This document shows, piece after piece, positions 63,355-64,000 of a stretch of 64,000 nucleotides of DNA (positions within the stretch are counted from its first letter, which is position 1; every line of letters begins with the position of its first letter). The notes under the pieces are model-generated. The model saw only the letters and a list, made by a program, of their open reading frames with translations, ran no database searches and was not told where the DNA came from. The stretch lies in the NCBI RefSeq assembly GCF_037024155.1, contig NZ_JAYKTS010000018.1:1-64000 (forward strand). Reading direction: 5' to 3'. This stretch comes from Bacillus sp. 2205SS5-2 (lineage in GTDB: Bacteria > Bacillota > Bacilli > Bacillales > Bacillaceae_K). Both the position numbers and the translations under genes were made by a program.

Positions 63355-64000
<646 letters not shown>

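Overview
The window looks like chromosomal DNA of a motile, endospore-forming member of the Bacillaceae. This rests on gene content and on gene order close to the Bacillus subtilis segment comF - flgM/flgK/flgL - fliW/csrA/hag - fliD/fliS - hpf - secA - prfB - cccB - ftsEX - ctpB - minJ - csbA - uvrBA - yvlBCD - hprK - lgt - ppaX - his - trxB. The DNA is AT-rich with purine-rich Shine-Dalgarno sites. Almost every gene is on the + strand; the only minus-strand features are one amidase gene and an insertion-sequence remnant at the left edge. Species cannot be fixed from the sequence alone.

Layout: (1) 1-500, a broken IS1634-type transposase. (2) 0.7-2.9 kb, competence DNA-uptake genes comFA and comFC. 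(3) 2.9-13.5 kb, late flagellar genes (yvyF, flgM, flgN, flgK, flgL, yviE, fliW, csrA, hag, flaG, fliD, fliS, fliT-like and one small unknown gene) with four sigma-D-type promoters and a CsrA target hairpin in the hag leader. (4) 13.8-20.5 kb, ribosome hibernation factor hpf with a sigma-H-type promoter, a DnaA-box cluster, a SEC-C protein, secA, and prfB with its programmed frameshift. (5) 20.6-28.2 kb, a YitT protein, cytochrome c551, ftsE/ftsX with a coiled-coil M23 peptidase, a membrane protein plus thiol-disulfide oxidoreductase pair, and a dead DUF302 gene. (6) 28.2-32.2 kb, a methionine island with an S-box (SAM) riboswitch before metY-metX. (7) 32.4-41.6 kb, ctpB, minJ, a phosphoesterase, a short-chain dehydrogenase, an HD hydrolase, csbA, and a persulfide dioxygenase-rhodanese gene under a CsoR/CstR-like operator followed by a twice-deleted tauE remnant. 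(8) 41.9-47.2 kb, SOS-controlled uvrBA. (9) 47.6-54.6 kb, envelope genes, hprK, lgt, yvoD, ppaX, yvoF. (10) 55.1-61.5 kb, the complete hisZGDBHAFI operon. (11) A TPR protein and the start of trxB, cut by the window end.

The main unexplained structure is a family of small non-coding repeats in the intergenic gaps, about 20 full or partial copies in 64 kb. They end in inverted termini of the form GGCT(G/C)TTTTCG...AGCC, come in size classes of about 56-70, 77-107 (two of exactly 96) and 160 bp, and several are flanked by 8-bp direct repeats (one perfect, several 7 of 8). This is the signature of MITE-like elements moved by a transposase not encoded here. They sit next to terminators, inside leaders (between the LexA box and uvrB, and in front of fliS), in a four-copy cluster between secA and prfB, and nested in each other. 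No defence island, prophage, CRISPR array, rRNA or tRNA gene was seen.
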